From: Roseicella aerolata
Lineage (GTDB): Bacteria > Pseudomonadota > Alphaproteobacteria > Acetobacterales > Acetobacteraceae
DNA length: 64,000 nucleotides
Reading direction: 5' to 3'
NCBI RefSeq assembly: GCF_020523605.1
Contig: NZ_JAJAQI010000008.1
Coordinates: 62,001 to 126,000 of the forward strand
A program made the position numbers and the translations under genes. The notes below the pieces were generated by a model. It ran no database searches, was not told where the DNA came from, and was given only the letters and a program-made list of their open reading frames with translations. Shown here in pieces: positions 26,268-35,743 of the stretch (the stretch's first letter is position 1; every line of letters starts with the position of its first letter).

Positions 26268-27446
26268 ATGGCAGCGCAGCCGCAGCCCTTCACGCTGGCC
26301 GTGCCCGACCCGGCGCTCGCCGACCTGACCGAGCGCCTGGTGCGCACCCGCTTGCCGGACCAGGCGCCGATTCCCGCAGGTGGCGACCCCTGGGCCTATG
26401 GCACCAATGCCGCCTATCTCGCCGACCTCATCGCCTATTGGTGGGACGGCTTCGACTGGCGGCGCCAGGAAGCGGCGCTGAACGCCTTTCCCCAATACAA
26501 GGTGCCGCTGCACGGCATCGACCTGCATTTCCTGCATGTGCCGGGCAAGGGGCCGAACCCCACGCCGCTGCTGCTGATGCATGGCTGGCCCGGCTCGGTC
26601 TTCGAGTTCCTCGACATCATCCCGCGCCTGACCGACCCGGCCGCCTTCGGTGGCGATCCGGCGGATGCCTTCACCGTCATCGCGCCCTCGCTGCCAGGCT
26701 ACGGGCTGTCCTTCGCGCCCGGCCAGAAGCGCTTCGGCATCCAGGACATCGCGGATTGCCTCGCCGCGCTGATGACCGAGGTGCTGGGCTACCGGCGCTT
26801 CGCCGCGCAGGGCGGCGACTGGGGCGGGTTCACCGCCTCCTGCCTCGGCGCCACGCATCCCGAAAAGCTGCTCGGCATCCACATCAACCTGCTGGCCATC
26901 CGGCGCGACCCGGCGCTGGCCCAGAGCGACGACCCGGCGGAGGCGCGCTACCGCGCCGAGCTGGAGCATTTCCTCAAGGAGAATACCGGCTACCAGTGGA
27001 TCCAGGGCACGCGGCCGCAGACGCTGGCCGCCGCGCTGACCGACAGCCCGGCCGGCCTCGCCGCCTGGATCGCCGAGAAATTCCACGCCTGGACCGACCA
27101 TGACGGCCGGATCGAGAGTGCGGTGGACCGCGACCGGATGCTGGCGAACATCTCCCTCTACTGGTTCACCGGCTGCATCGGCGCCTCCTTCTGGCCCTAC
27201 TATGCGCGGATGCACGGGCCCTGGCCGATCCCGGAGGGGAAGACGGTGGACGTGCCGACCGGCTACGCGCAATTCCCGCGCGAGATCCTGCGGCCGCCGC
27301 GCAGCCTCGCGGCGCGGACCTACACGGATATTCGGCGCTGGACCGAGATGGGGAAGGGCGGGCATTTCGCGGCGCTGGAGCAGCCCGCGGCGCTGGCCGG
27401 GGAGGTCGCCGCCTTCTTCCGCGCGCTGCGGGAGGACAAGGCATGA
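26268..27446 (+). CDS. Epoxide hydrolase (EHN domain alpha/beta hydrolase)
   Basis: The 392-residue protein contains the N-terminal EHN domain (about residues 5-110, with RLPDQAP and YWWDGFDWRRQEAALN) and an alpha/beta-hydrolase fold. The oxyanion-hole region is LLLMHGWPGSVFEF, the nucleophile is Asp184 in QGGDWGGF and the catalytic histidine is His366 in GKGGHFAALEQP. It hydrolyses epoxides to diols, probably of xenobiotic or isoprenoid origin. AGGAGGA precedes ATG 26268. Its stop overlaps the start of the alcohol dehydrogenase gene (ATGA), implying joint function. Confidence 0.93.
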   Translation: MAAQPQPFTLAVPDPALADLTERLVRTRLPDQAPIPAGGDPWAYGTNAAYLADLIAYWWDGFDWRRQEAALNAFPQYKVPLHGIDLHFLHVPGKGPNPTPLLLMHGWPGSVFEFLDIIPRLTDPAAFGGDPADAFTVIAPSLPGYGLSFAPGQKRFGIQDIADCLAALMTEVLGYRRFAAQGGDWGGFTASCLGATHPEKLLGIHINLLAIRRDPALAQSDDPAEARYRAELEHFLKENTGYQWIQGTRPQTLAAALTDSPAGLAAWIAEKFHAWTDHDGRIESAVDRDRMLANISLYWFTGCIGASFWPYYARMHGPWPIPEGKTVDVPTGYAQFPREILRPPRSLAARTYTDIRRWTEMGKGGHFAALEQPAALAGEVAAFFRALREDKA

Positions 27447-28468
27447 GGGCCGTCGGCTTCACGCGGAAGGCGCTGCCGATCGAGGATCCCCACGCGCTCG
27501 AGGATCTGGTCCTGCCCGATCCCGGCCCGCCGCAAGGGCACGACCTGCTGGTGCGGGTCCAGGCCGTCTCGGTCAATCCGCGCGACATGAAGAGCCGCAT
27601 GAGCTTCGAGGCCGCGCCGGAGAAGCCGGTGGTGCTGGGCTATGACGCGAGCGGCGTGGTGGCGGCGGTGGGGCCGGACTGCACCCTGTTCCGCCCGGGC
27701 GATGCGGTGATCTATGCCGGCGTGCTCGACCGCCAGGGCTCGAATGCCGAGCTGCAGCTGGTCGATGAGCGGATCGTCGGCCGCAAGCCGGCGAGCCTCG
27801 ACCACGCCGCCGCGGCCTCCCTGCCGCTGACGGCGCTGACCGCCTGGGAGATGCTGTTCGACCGCCTGCGCATCCCGCGCGATGCGGAGGGCGCCGGCCA
27901 TGTGCTGCTGGTAATCGGCGGGGCGGGCGGCGTGCCCTCCATCGCCATTCAGCTCGCCCGCGTGCTGACGCAGGTGACGGTGGTGGCGACGGCGTCGCGG
28001 CCCGAGAGCGCGGCCTGGGTGCGGCAATGCGGCGCGCATCACGTGGTGGACCACAGCCGGCCGCTGCCGCCGCAGATGGAGGCGCTGGAGGCCGGGCCCT
28101 GCCCCTGGATCTTCTCCACCCACACGGATGCCGCCCGCTGGGCGGAGATGGCGATGATCCTGGCGCCGCAGGGCAGCATCGGCCTGATCGACGACCCGGA
28201 GCCGCTCGACCTGCGGCTGCTGAAGTTCAAGAGCGCGGCGGTGCACTGGGAGGCGATGTTCACCCGGCCGATGTTCCGCACGAAGGACATGGTCCGCCAG
28301 CACGAGATCCTGGACGAGGTCGCGGCGCTGGTCGATGCGGGCAGGCTGCGGCCGACCAGCGCGCGGAATGTCGGCCCGATCAACGCGGCCAATCTGCGCC
28401 GCGCGCATGCGGCGATCGAATCCGGCCGGGCGGTCGGCAAGATCGTGCTGGCGGGGTTCGGGGGATAG
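27443..28468 (+). CDS. Zinc-binding-type alcohol dehydrogenase (MDR/quinone oxidoreductase)
   Basis: This 341-residue medium-chain reductase has VNPRDMKSRM near the N-terminus, the GYDASGVVAAVG region and the nucleotide-binding GGAGGVPSIAIQLAR (a GxGxxG variant). The zinc-ligand cysteines of classical alcohol dehydrogenases are missing, which points to the zinc-independent quinone oxidoreductase/ZADH branch and NADPH-dependent reduction. It is coupled to the epoxide hydrolase gene by a four-base overlap, and the pair may act successively on an epoxide-derived product. Confidence 0.88.
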   Translation: MRAVGFTRKALPIEDPHALEDLVLPDPGPPQGHDLLVRVQAVSVNPRDMKSRMSFEAAPEKPVVLGYDASGVVAAVGPDCTLFRPGDAVIYAGVLDRQGSNAELQLVDERIVGRKPASLDHAAAASLPLTALTAWEMLFDRLRIPRDAEGAGHVLLVIGGAGGVPSIAIQLARVLTQVTVVATASRPESAAWVRQCGAHHVVDHSRPLPPQMEALEAGPCPWIFSTHTDAARWAEMAMILAPQGSIGLIDDPEPLDLRLLKFKSAAVHWEAMFTRPMFRTKDMVRQHEILDEVAALVDAGRLRPTSARNVGPINAANLRRAHAAIESGRAVGKIVLAGFGG

Positions 28469-28487
28469 GGGCCGCCGGAACCCCGGG

Positions 28488-30668
28488 CTACCCGGCCATC
28501 GCCGCGGCCGGGGCGGAGGCCAGCGTGATGGTGAACTCCGCCCCCTCCGCGGCATTCCGTGCCGTGATGCTGCCGCCCATGGACCGGATGAGGCCGTGGC
28601 AGATCGAGAGGCCGAGGCCCATGCCCTTCTCCGGCCCCTTGGTGGTGACGAAGGGCTCGAAGAGCCGTGCCAGCACCTCCGGCGCGATGCCGCCGCCGCT
28701 ATCCCCCACCCGCAGCCGGACCAGCCCGTCCTCCGACAGGGCCTCGGCTGCCAGCGTGATCCGCCGCGGCGCGCCCGGCGGCAGGCGTTCCAGGGCATGG
28801 CAGGCATTCAGCAGCAGGTTCACCAGCACCTGCTCCAGCGCCACCAACTGCCCCATCGCGGTCGGGGGCGGATCGCCAAGCGCCTGCGTCACCTCCACGG
28901 CAGCCTGCCGCAGCGCCCCGCCGACCAGGGCAAGCGCGCCCTGCACCGCCCTCTCCAGCGCGACCGGCTCGGGCGGCAGGCCACCCGGCGTGCCGCGCGC
29001 GAAATGCCGCAGATGCTCGATGATCTGCCCCGCGCGGCCGGCCTGGTCGATGATGCGCCGGGCCCGCTGGCGCGCGCTGTCCAGCCGGCCGTTCTCCAGC
29101 GCCCGGTCCAGGTTCTCCGCGGCCATGGAGAGGATCGCCAGCGGCTGCTTCAGCTCATGCGCCAGGCCGGTCGCCATCTCGCCCAGGGAGGTGAGCCGCC
29201 CCGCCGCGGCCATCCGGGCATTCGCCTCCCGCTCGGCGGTCAGGTCGGAGACATGGCCGACGATCTCGGCGGCGCCGTCGGGCCGCCGCTCCAGCAGCAT
29301 GGCCACGGTGCGCAGCCATCGCCAGGACCCGTCCGGCTGGCGGAAGCGGTCCTCCCGCGTCGCGGTGCCCTCCTCGGCGACCCGGCGGAGGAAGCCGCCG
29401 AACCCGCCCCCCTCCGGCGCCAGCCGCTCCCGCCAGGCGGCCAGTTCCTGCAGCTCGGCGGCCGGCCAGCCGGTGACCGCCTCGATATTGCCGCCGATAT
29501 AGCGGTAGCGGTCGGGCCGGTCGGGCGCGATCTCGGCCTGGAAGGTCACCGTGGGCAGGCCGCCGAGCAGCCGCTGCGTCTCCGCCCGGCTGGCGCGCAG
29601 CGCCAGCGCCTCGCGCTCCGCCGCCTCGCGCAGCAGCTCGGCCTGCTGCACCGCCTCCTGCTTCCGGCCGATCGCCTGGCTGAAGCCGAATACCAGCGCC
29701 AGGGTGAGCAGGGTGCTGGCGGCCACGCCGCCGATGCCGATGCCGAGTTCCAGCGCGCGCCGGCGCGCCGGCGCCAGCACGGCTTCCATCGGCTGCGAGA
29801 TCTCGACCGCGACCAAGCCGGGCACGGCCACGCCGAAGCTGGCGACCGCCGGGATGCCGGCGCTGTCGGGGCCCTGCCGGGTGCCGCTGTCGAGCTGCGG
29901 CAGGAAGTCCCGGAACAGCCAGGCCCGCGGGTGCGCCAGGCCGACACCCTCCGGCCCGCCGCCGGATGTCGCCAGCAAGGTGCCATCGAGCGCGAAGAAG
30001 CGCACCGTCACCCCGAAGGCCTCCGCCATGCGCTGGCCGATGGCGGAGAGGTAGCCCGGGTTCAGCAGGGCCAGCACCGCGCCCTGCATGCTCCCCTCAG
30101 GGCCCGTGAGCGGACGGGCCAGGGGGATCGTCCAGCGCCGGGCCTCCTGCACGCTGCGGCCGGGCTCGCCGAGGAAACGCCCGGCCTCCGGCGCACCGAC
30201 CACGAGGCGCGTTCCCCCCCCGGTGATGCGCCGGAGCCAGGGCCGGTCCGCCAGCTCCGTGCCGACCAGGCTCGGCACGCTCGAGAATTGCACCCGCCCG
30301 AGGCTGTCGGTGACCAGCAGGGCGCGCAGATGCGGCAATTCGCGCAGGCGCAGGCCGATCCTGCCGGCATCCCAGGGCGCCCCGCCCTCCGCCGGGCCCG
30401 AGGCCATGTCGAGCAGGACGAGGTCCGTCGTCTCCAGCGCGCGGCTCAACTGGTCGGTCAGGCCCGCGGCCACGGCCGCGACCACGCGGCGGCTCTCCAC
30501 GATGGAATCCCGCTGGCCACGTTCCGCGAGGATCAGATAGAGGGCGAGGAACGCGGCGGACAGCGCGATGGCGAGTCCGAGGATGGCGGCCCGGCCACGC
30601 CAGATGCGCCAGGGCCGAGAGGTTGGAGAGCGGAACGTGGCCAGGGTTCGGGGGCGCAGGGGAGCCAT
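28488..30668 (-). CDS. Membrane sensor histidine kinase with periplasmic sensor and PAS domain
   Basis: The 726-residue kinase has a helix at about residues 26-48, a large extracytoplasmic region (residues 50-305, dCache-like by layout) and a second helix at about 307-327. These are followed by a coiled linker, a PAS/PAC domain (about 355-480), and a HisKA with the phosphoaccepting His503 in GLAHELKQPLA. The ATPase domain includes VNLLLNACHAL (N box), RVGDSGGGI (G1) and GMGLGLSI (G2). No response regulator gene is adjacent. The first 32 bases overlap the divergent solute-binding protein gene. Confidence 0.9.
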   Translation of the reverse strand: MAPLRPRTLATFRSPTSRPWRIWRGRAAILGLAIALSAAFLALYLILAERGQRDSIVESRRVVAAVAAGLTDQLSRALETTDLVLLDMASGPAEGGAPWDAGRIGLRLRELPHLRALLVTDSLGRVQFSSVPSLVGTELADRPWLRRITGGGTRLVVGAPEAGRFLGEPGRSVQEARRWTIPLARPLTGPEGSMQGAVLALLNPGYLSAIGQRMAEAFGVTVRFFALDGTLLATSGGGPEGVGLAHPRAWLFRDFLPQLDSGTRQGPDSAGIPAVASFGVAVPGLVAVEISQPMEAVLAPARRRALELGIGIGGVAASTLLTLALVFGFSQAIGRKQEAVQQAELLREAAEREALALRASRAETQRLLGGLPTVTFQAEIAPDRPDRYRYIGGNIEAVTGWPAAELQELAAWRERLAPEGGGFGGFLRRVAEEGTATREDRFRQPDGSWRWLRTVAMLLERRPDGAAEIVGHVSDLTAEREANARMAAAGRLTSLGEMATGLAHELKQPLAILSMAAENLDRALENGRLDSARQRARRIIDQAGRAGQIIEHLRHFARGTPGGLPPEPVALERAVQGALALVGGALRQAAVEVTQALGDPPPTAMGQLVALEQVLVNLLLNACHALERLPPGAPRRITLAAEALSEDGLVRLRVGDSGGGIAPEVLARLFEPFVTTKGPEKGMGLGLSICHGLIRSMGGSITARNAAEGAEFTITLASAPAAAMAG

Positions 30669-31470
30669 CTGGGGCGCATGGTTAGCGGCAATACTCGCCT
30701 GTTGCGAGATGCCGGTTGAGGCCCAGGCTCAGACCCAGCCCCAGCCCACGAGTCGGGCGGAGGCGGTGCGGGCGCGTGGCGAGCTGCGGGTCTGCATCTG
30801 GCCCGATTACTTCGCCATCACCTGGCGCAACCCGCGCAATGACGAGCTGGCCGGGATCGATATCGACCTGGCGCGCGACCTCGCGCGGCGGCTCGGCGTG
30901 CGGCCGGTCTTCGTCGAGACCAATTTCCGCGACTTCATGGGCCGGCTGGAGCAGGGGACCTGCGACGTCGCCATGTTCGGCATCGGCATGACGCCGCAGC
31001 GCGCGGCGCGGGTCGAGTTCGCCCGGCCCTATCTGAGCAGCGCCGTCTATGCCGTGACGACGCGGGACAACCCGGTGATCACGCGCTGGGAGGATATCGA
31101 CCAGCCCGGCAATTCCGTGGCCGTCGCCGCCGGCACCTATATGGAACCGCTGATGCGCCAGACCCTGCGGCACGCGACGCTGGTCAGCCTGGCGCCGCCG
31201 CAGACGCGGGAGGCCGAGCTGCAGAGCGGGCGGGTGGACGTCTTCATGTCCGACTTCCCCTATACGCGGCGCATGGTCATGACCCAGGAATGGGTGCGGA
31301 TCATCGAGCCGCCGCAGGGCTTCGGCGAGACCCGCTACGCCCATGCGGTGGCGAAGGGCGATCCGGCCTGGCTTGCGGTGGTGGACGGTTTCGTGGCCGC
31401 CGCGCGGGAGGACGGCACGCTGGCGCGGGCCGCGGAGCGGAACGGGCTGACGCCGATCCTGCTGCGATAG
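30637..31470 (+). CDS. Periplasmic solute-binding protein (SBP_bac_3 type)
   Basis: The product is a 277-residue binding protein of the amino-acid ABC type. With the GTG start at 30637 the N-terminus becomes a good signal peptide (RGAIWGAWLAAILACCEMPVEAQA), and GGAGAG lies directly before it. The mature part includes LRVCIWPDYFAITWRNP, LAGIDIDLARDLARRLG and GIGMTPQRAARVEFARPY, all typical. No ABC permease or ATPase gene is nearby. Together with the divergent sensor kinase gene, which it overlaps, it may present a ligand to the kinase; that is inference. Confidence 0.8.
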   Translation: MARVRGRRGAIWGAWLAAILACCEMPVEAQAQTQPQPTSRAEAVRARGELRVCIWPDYFAITWRNPRNDELAGIDIDLARDLARRLGVRPVFVETNFRDFMGRLEQGTCDVAMFGIGMTPQRAARVEFARPYLSSAVYAVTTRDNPVITRWEDIDQPGNSVAVAAGTYMEPLMRQTLRHATLVSLAPPQTREAELQSGRVDVFMSDFPYTRRMVMTQEWVRIIEPPQGFGETRYAHAVAKGDPAWLAVVDGFVAAAREDGTLARAAERNGLTPILLR

Positions 31471-31633
31471 AGCCGGTCACGGGACGGGCCGGAAGGCCCG
31501 GGGGCGCGGCGCCGCGCGCCCGGACGGCGATGCAGGGCTTCCGCACCTGCCCGGTCCGGCGCCAGGATGCCCCGGAGCCAGGGCCTGCGGCGCCTCGGGA
31601 CGACAAGTGGCGCGGCCGGCGCGCCGGGGAGGG

Positions 31634-32428
31634 ATGATGCTCGGAGACAGCGCGGTGCAGGCCGCATCCGACCTGATCTGGTCAACCTGGCAGGCCGGGG
31701 CGCGCATCCCGGCCTTGCCGGAGGCGCTGCGGCCCGCGAGCCGGGCCGAGGGCTATGCCATCCAGGCGAGGCTGGAGGCGCGCAGCGCGCGGCCGCTCTT
31801 TGGCTGGAAGATCGCCGCCACCAGCAAGGCCGGCCAGACGCATATCGGCGTCGATGGGCCGCTGGCCGGGCGGATCCTGGCGGAGATGGTGGTGCCGGAA
31901 GGCAGCGCGCTGAGCCTCTCCGACAACGCCATGCGGGTCGCCGAGCCGGAATTCGTCTTCCGCATGGGCCGCGACCTGCCGCCGCGCGCGGCGGAATACG
32001 GCCAGGCGGAGGTGATGGCGGCGGTCGCCGCGCTGCATCTCGGCATCGAGGTGCCGGACAGCCGCTTCGCCGATTTCGTCACCGCCGGCGGGCCGCAGCT
32101 GATCGCCGACAATGCCTGCGCCCACCGTTTCGTGCTGGGGCCGGAGGCGCCGGCCGACTGGCGCGAGATCGACCTCGCGGCGCATCGCGTCCACTGCACC
32201 GTCGCCCCGCGCTATGAGCGGGAAGGGATCGGGGCCAATGTGCTGGGCGACCCGCGGATCGCGCTGACCTGGCTGGCCAACGAGCTCTCCCGCCACGGGG
32301 TCGCGCTGCGCGCGGGGCAGTGCGTCACCACCGGCACATGCGCCGTGCCGCTGGAACTCGCGCCGGGCGACGCGGTGACCGCCGATTTCGGCCGGCTTGG
32401 CAGCCTGTCGCTCCGCTTCGTATCCTGA
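31634..32428 (+). CDS. 2-keto-4-pentenoate hydratase/fumarylacetoacetate hydrolase-family protein
   Basis: The 264-residue protein resembles MhpD-type hydratases: RPLFGWKIAATSKAGQTHIG, then PEFVFRMGRDLPPR and the metal-ligand block HLGIEVPDSRF, followed by TTGTCAVPLELAPGD. Such enzymes hydrate 2-oxo-4-pentenoate in catechol meta-cleavage, or act on related 2-oxoacids, with a divalent metal. GGGGAGGG lies before two adjacent ATGs (31634, 31637). The GMC oxidoreductase gene begins 26 bases after its stop, so the two genes are probably cotranscribed. Confidence 0.82.
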   Translation: MMLGDSAVQAASDLIWSTWQAGARIPALPEALRPASRAEGYAIQARLEARSARPLFGWKIAATSKAGQTHIGVDGPLAGRILAEMVVPEGSALSLSDNAMRVAEPEFVFRMGRDLPPRAAEYGQAEVMAAVAALHLGIEVPDSRFADFVTAGGPQLIADNACAHRFVLGPEAPADWREIDLAAHRVHCTVAPRYEREGIGANVLGDPRIALTWLANELSRHGVALRAGQCVTTGTCAVPLELAPGDAVTADFGRLGSLSLRFVS

Positions 32429-32453
32429 CAGCGGAAGCCCAGGATCCGCCGCG

Positions 32454-34103
32454 ATGACCGATGCCCACGCCGATGCCGACACCTTCGACTATGTCATCGT
32501 GGGGTCCGGCGCCGCCGGCTCGGTCCTCGCCAACCGGCTGAGCGCCGACCCGAACGTCACCGTCTGCGTGCTGGAGGCCGGGCCGCCCGACCGCAACCCC
32601 TACATCCATATCCCGGCCGGCTTCATCAAGACGCTGGCCGACCCCTCCGTCACCTGGCAGTTCAAGACCGAGCCGCTGGAGATGACCGGCGGGCGGCGGA
32701 TCAGCACGGTGCAGGGGCGGACCCTCGGCGGCTCCTCCTCGGTCAACGGCATGATCTACAACCGCGGCCAGCCGGCGGATCTCGACAACTGGGCGCAGCG
32801 CGGCAATCGCGGCTGGGGCTATGCCGATTGCCTGCCTTATTACCGCCGCAGCGAGAACCGCATCGGCGCCTCGGATGACAGCCGCGGCCGCAACGAGGAC
32901 GGCATCCCGGTGACCGACATGGACTGGATCCATCCGGTCTCGGAAGCCTTCATCCAGGGCTGCCTCGGCCTCGGGATTCCCCGCGCCCAGGACTATAATT
33001 GCGGCAACCAGGCCGGCGTCGGCTATTTCCAGCGGGCGATCCGCAAGGGCCGGCGCGTCTCTGCCGCGCGCGCCTTCCTGAAGCCGGCGCTGGCGCGGAA
33101 GAATCTCGAGGTGCGCACCAATGCCCGCGCCAGCCGCATCCTGTTCGAGGGCAGGCGCGCCGTCGGCATCCGCTACCTGAGCGCGCCCGAGGCGCCGCCG
33201 CAGGAGGTGCGGGCGCGGCGGGAGGTGATCCTCTCGGCCGGCACGGTGAACACGGCGCGGCTGCTGCAGGTCTCGGGCGTCGGCCCGGCCGATCTGCTGG
33301 GCCGTATCGGCGTGCCGGTGGTGCACGAACTGCGGGGCGTCGGTGCCAATTTCCGCGACCACTACGCCTCCCGCTTCGTCATGCGCGCGAAGCCGGGCGT
33401 GGAGACGCTGAACGAGCTTGCGCGCGGCCTCAAGCTCGGCGTGCAGATCGCCCGCTGGGCCATGGGCAAGCCGAGCATCCTGGCGACCGCGCCGAGCCAT
33501 GTGCATGTCTTCTGGAAGAGCTTCGAGGGGCTGGACGAGCCCGACCTGCAATGCGTCTTCACGCCGGGGAGCTATGCCGAGGGCAAGGTCTATGTGCTGG
33601 ACGACTATCCCGGCGTGACCGCCGGCGCCTGGCAGCACCGGCCGGAAAGCCATGGCTGGGTGCGGGCGCGCAGCGCCAGCGTCTTCGAGGATCCCGAGAT
33701 CAACCCGAACTACCTCTCCGACCCGATGGACATCCGCGTCCATCTCGGCGGCATGCGGTTGCTGCGGCGGATGCTGGGGACCCCGGAACTCGCGCGCTAT
33801 GTCGAGGCGGAGACGCTGCCCGGGCCGCAGGTGCAGAGCGAGGACGAGTTGCTGGACTTCGCCAAGAGGAACGGCAGCACAACCTACCACCTGATCGGCA
33901 CGGCCCGGATGGGGCCGGAGACGGACCCGAGCGCGGTGGTGAACGACCGGCTGCTGGTGCACGGCATGCAGGGGCTGCGGGTGGTGGATGCCTCCATCAT
34001 GCCCAGCATGCCCTCGGCGAATACCTATGCGACGACGCTGATGATCGCGGAGAAGGCGGCCGACTTCATCCGCGGGCGGGAGGCGATCGCCGAGGCAGCC
34101 TGA
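32454..34103 (+). CDS. GMC family FAD oxidoreductase (choline dehydrogenase-like)
   Basis: This 549-residue flavoenzyme has the FAD motif VIVGSGAAGSVLANRLS at the N-terminus, the GMC signature 1 region GRTLGGSSSVNGMIYNRG, and signature 2 near residue 257 (ILSAGTVNTARLLQVSGVGP). The C-terminal active-site block YHLIGTARMG plus PSMPSANTYATTLMIAEKAAD contains the catalytic His and Asn positions. The family oxidises alcohols such as choline or glucose. No signal peptide is present. It probably shares a transcript with the hydratase gene. Confidence 0.93.
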   Translation: MTDAHADADTFDYVIVGSGAAGSVLANRLSADPNVTVCVLEAGPPDRNPYIHIPAGFIKTLADPSVTWQFKTEPLEMTGGRRISTVQGRTLGGSSSVNGMIYNRGQPADLDNWAQRGNRGWGYADCLPYYRRSENRIGASDDSRGRNEDGIPVTDMDWIHPVSEAFIQGCLGLGIPRAQDYNCGNQAGVGYFQRAIRKGRRVSAARAFLKPALARKNLEVRTNARASRILFEGRRAVGIRYLSAPEAPPQEVRARREVILSAGTVNTARLLQVSGVGPADLLGRIGVPVVHELRGVGANFRDHYASRFVMRAKPGVETLNELARGLKLGVQIARWAMGKPSILATAPSHVHVFWKSFEGLDEPDLQCVFTPGSYAEGKVYVLDDYPGVTAGAWQHRPESHGWVRARSASVFEDPEINPNYLSDPMDIRVHLGGMRLLRRMLGTPELARYVEAETLPGPQVQSEDELLDFAKRNGSTTYHLIGTARMGPETDPSAVVNDRLLVHGMQGLRVVDASIMPSMPSANTYATTLMIAEKAADFIRGREAIAEAA

Positions 34104-34114
34104 TACCCGCCGCG

Positions 34115-34175
34115 GAAAGTCCTGACTTGCCGCGGCAAATATCGCGCGCAGGGTTGGCGGGACGGCTGCGCGCCC
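34115..34175. repeat. Post-stop dispersed repeat, copy 1
   Basis: A GAAAG...CTGAC...ATATCG..GCGCAGGGTTGG...CGGCTGC series lies just after the GMC stop codon. The same ordered blocks with near-equal spacing occur at 61175-61230 after another stop codon. Confidence 0.5.
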
Positions 34176-34194
34176 AACAGAAGAGTCACGCCGG

Positions 34195-34230
34195 CCGCAC
34201 GGCCGCCGACCCTGGGTCGGATCCGTGCGG
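34195..34230. terminator. Long hairpin after the GMC gene
   Basis: The outer stem CCGCACGG/CCGTGCGG and inner stem CCGACCC/GGGTCGG pair around a one-base loop, with a small internal bulge. It lies between convergent genes and could terminate both. Confidence 0.6.
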
Positions 34231-34287
34231 ACGGCCTGAGCCCCGGAGGCGCCCGCCCGGCCTCCGGCGCGGCGCCGCCCCGCGGGC

Positions 34288-35613
34288 TCAGCCCGGGAAG
34301 AAGCGGTTCGCCGGGCGCGGCAGGCCGAGATGCTCGCGCAGCGTCCGGCCCTCATACTCGCGCCGGAAGAGGCCGCGCCGCTGCAACTCCGGCACCACGC
34401 GGTCGACGAAGGCCTCCAGCCCGCCGGGCAGGTAGGGGAACATGACGTTGAAGCCGTCGCAGGCCTCCGTCTCCAGCCACTCCTGCATCTGGTCGGCGAT
34501 CATCGCCGGCGTGCCCACCATGGCGAGGCCGCCATAGCCGCCGAGCCGCTGCGCGAGCTGGCGCACGGTCAGCCCCTCCCGCCGCGCCAGGCGGATGGCG
34601 CGCTCGCGCCCGCTCTTGCTCTGGTTGGTCTCCGGCACCTCGGGCAGCGGTCCGTCCGGGTCGAAGCGCGAGGCATCCACGCCGAGGGCGACGGAGAGCG
34701 AGGCGATGGCGCTTTCATAATGCACCAGGCTGTCGAGCCTCGCGCGGATCGCCTGCGCCTCCTCCAGCGTCTCGCCTACCACCACGAAGCAGCCGGGCAG
34801 GATCTTCAGGTGCTCGCGGTTCCGCCCGAGCCGATCCATCCGGCCCTTGACATCGGCATAGAAGGCGCGCGCTTCCTCGATGGTGGCGGAGGCGCCGAAG
34901 ACCGCTTCCGCCGTCTCGGCCGCGATCTGCCGCCCCGCCTCCGAGGCGCCGGCCTGCACGATGACGGGCCAGCCCTGGATGGGGCGGGCGATGTTCAGCG
35001 GGCCGCGGACCGAAAGCTCCTCGCCCTTGTGCCCCAGCACATGCATCCGCGCGGGGTCCCAGAAGAGACCGCTCTCGACGTCACGGATGAAGGCATCGTC
35101 GGCGAAGCTGTCCCAGAGGCCGGTGACGACCTCGAAGAACTCCCGCGCGCGCTTGTAGCGCTCGCCATGCGCCATGTGCTCGTCCTGGCCGAAATTCAGC
35201 GCGGCATCGGGATTCGCCGTGGTCACCAGATTCCAACCGGCGCGGCCGCCGCTGATATGGTCCAGCGAGGCGAATTTCCGCGCGACATGCCAGGCATCGT
35301 TGTAGGTGGTGCTGGCCGTCGCGATCAGCCCGATGCGCTCCGTCACCATGGCGAGCGCCGAGAGCAGCGTCAGTGGCTCGAAGGAGGTGACGGTGTGGCT
35401 GCGCTTCAGCGCCTCCACCGGCATGTTCAGGACAGCGTAGTGGTCGGCCATGAAGAAGGCATCGAATTTGCCTTCCTCCAGCTTGCGGATCAGCCGGGCA
35501 TAGGCGTTCAGGTTGAAATTGGCGTCCGGCCAGGCGCCCGGGTAGCGCCAGGCGCCGGTATGGATGCTGATGGGGCGCATGAAGGCGCCCAGGTGCAGTT
35601 GCTTCGCGGGCAT
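34288..35613 (-). CDS. LLM-class flavin-dependent monooxygenase (NtaA/SnaA/DszA type)
   Basis: The 441-residue protein follows the NtaA/DszA subgroup of bacterial luciferase-like monooxygenases: HLGAFMRPISIHTGAWRYPG, FFMADHYAVLN, GLIATASTTYNDAWHVARKFASLDHISGGRAGWNLVTT, and FGQDEHMAHGERYKRAREF. Family members use FMNH2 from a partner reductase to oxidise sulphur- or nitrogen-containing xenobiotics such as nitrilotriacetate and dibenzothiophene sulphone. The gene is the last of the minus-strand block that includes a GST, a hydroxyacid dehydrogenase and an ABC importer, which suggests catabolism of an imported compound. Confidence 0.9.
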   Translation of the reverse strand: MPAKQLHLGAFMRPISIHTGAWRYPGAWPDANFNLNAYARLIRKLEEGKFDAFFMADHYAVLNMPVEALKRSHTVTSFEPLTLLSALAMVTERIGLIATASTTYNDAWHVARKFASLDHISGGRAGWNLVTTANPDAALNFGQDEHMAHGERYKRAREFFEVVTGLWDSFADDAFIRDVESGLFWDPARMHVLGHKGEELSVRGPLNIARPIQGWPVIVQAGASEAGRQIAAETAEAVFGASATIEEARAFYADVKGRMDRLGRNREHLKILPGCFVVVGETLEEAQAIRARLDSLVHYESAIASLSVALGVDASRFDPDGPLPEVPETNQSKSGRERAIRLARREGLTVRQLAQRLGGYGGLAMVGTPAMIADQMQEWLETEACDGFNVMFPYLPGGLEAFVDRVVPELQRRGLFRREYEGRTLREHLGLPRPANRFFPG

Positions 35614-35701
35614 GAGGTCGTCTCCGCCTTTGGCGGAAGCCTAGCGCAGCGGAGGGGAAGCAGGGCAGCGCCGCCTGCGAATGATTCCCATGCACCGGGC
35701 C

Positions 35702-35728
35702 GATGGGGAGGCGGGAAGCCTCCCCATC
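35702..35728 (-). terminator. Terminator after the GST gene
   Basis: The perfect 11-bp stem GATGGGGAGGC/GCCTCCCCATC with a five-base loop lies 15 bases beyond the GST stop on the minus strand. Confidence 0.75.
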
Positions 35729-35743
35729 CGCGGGGGCCGCCGC

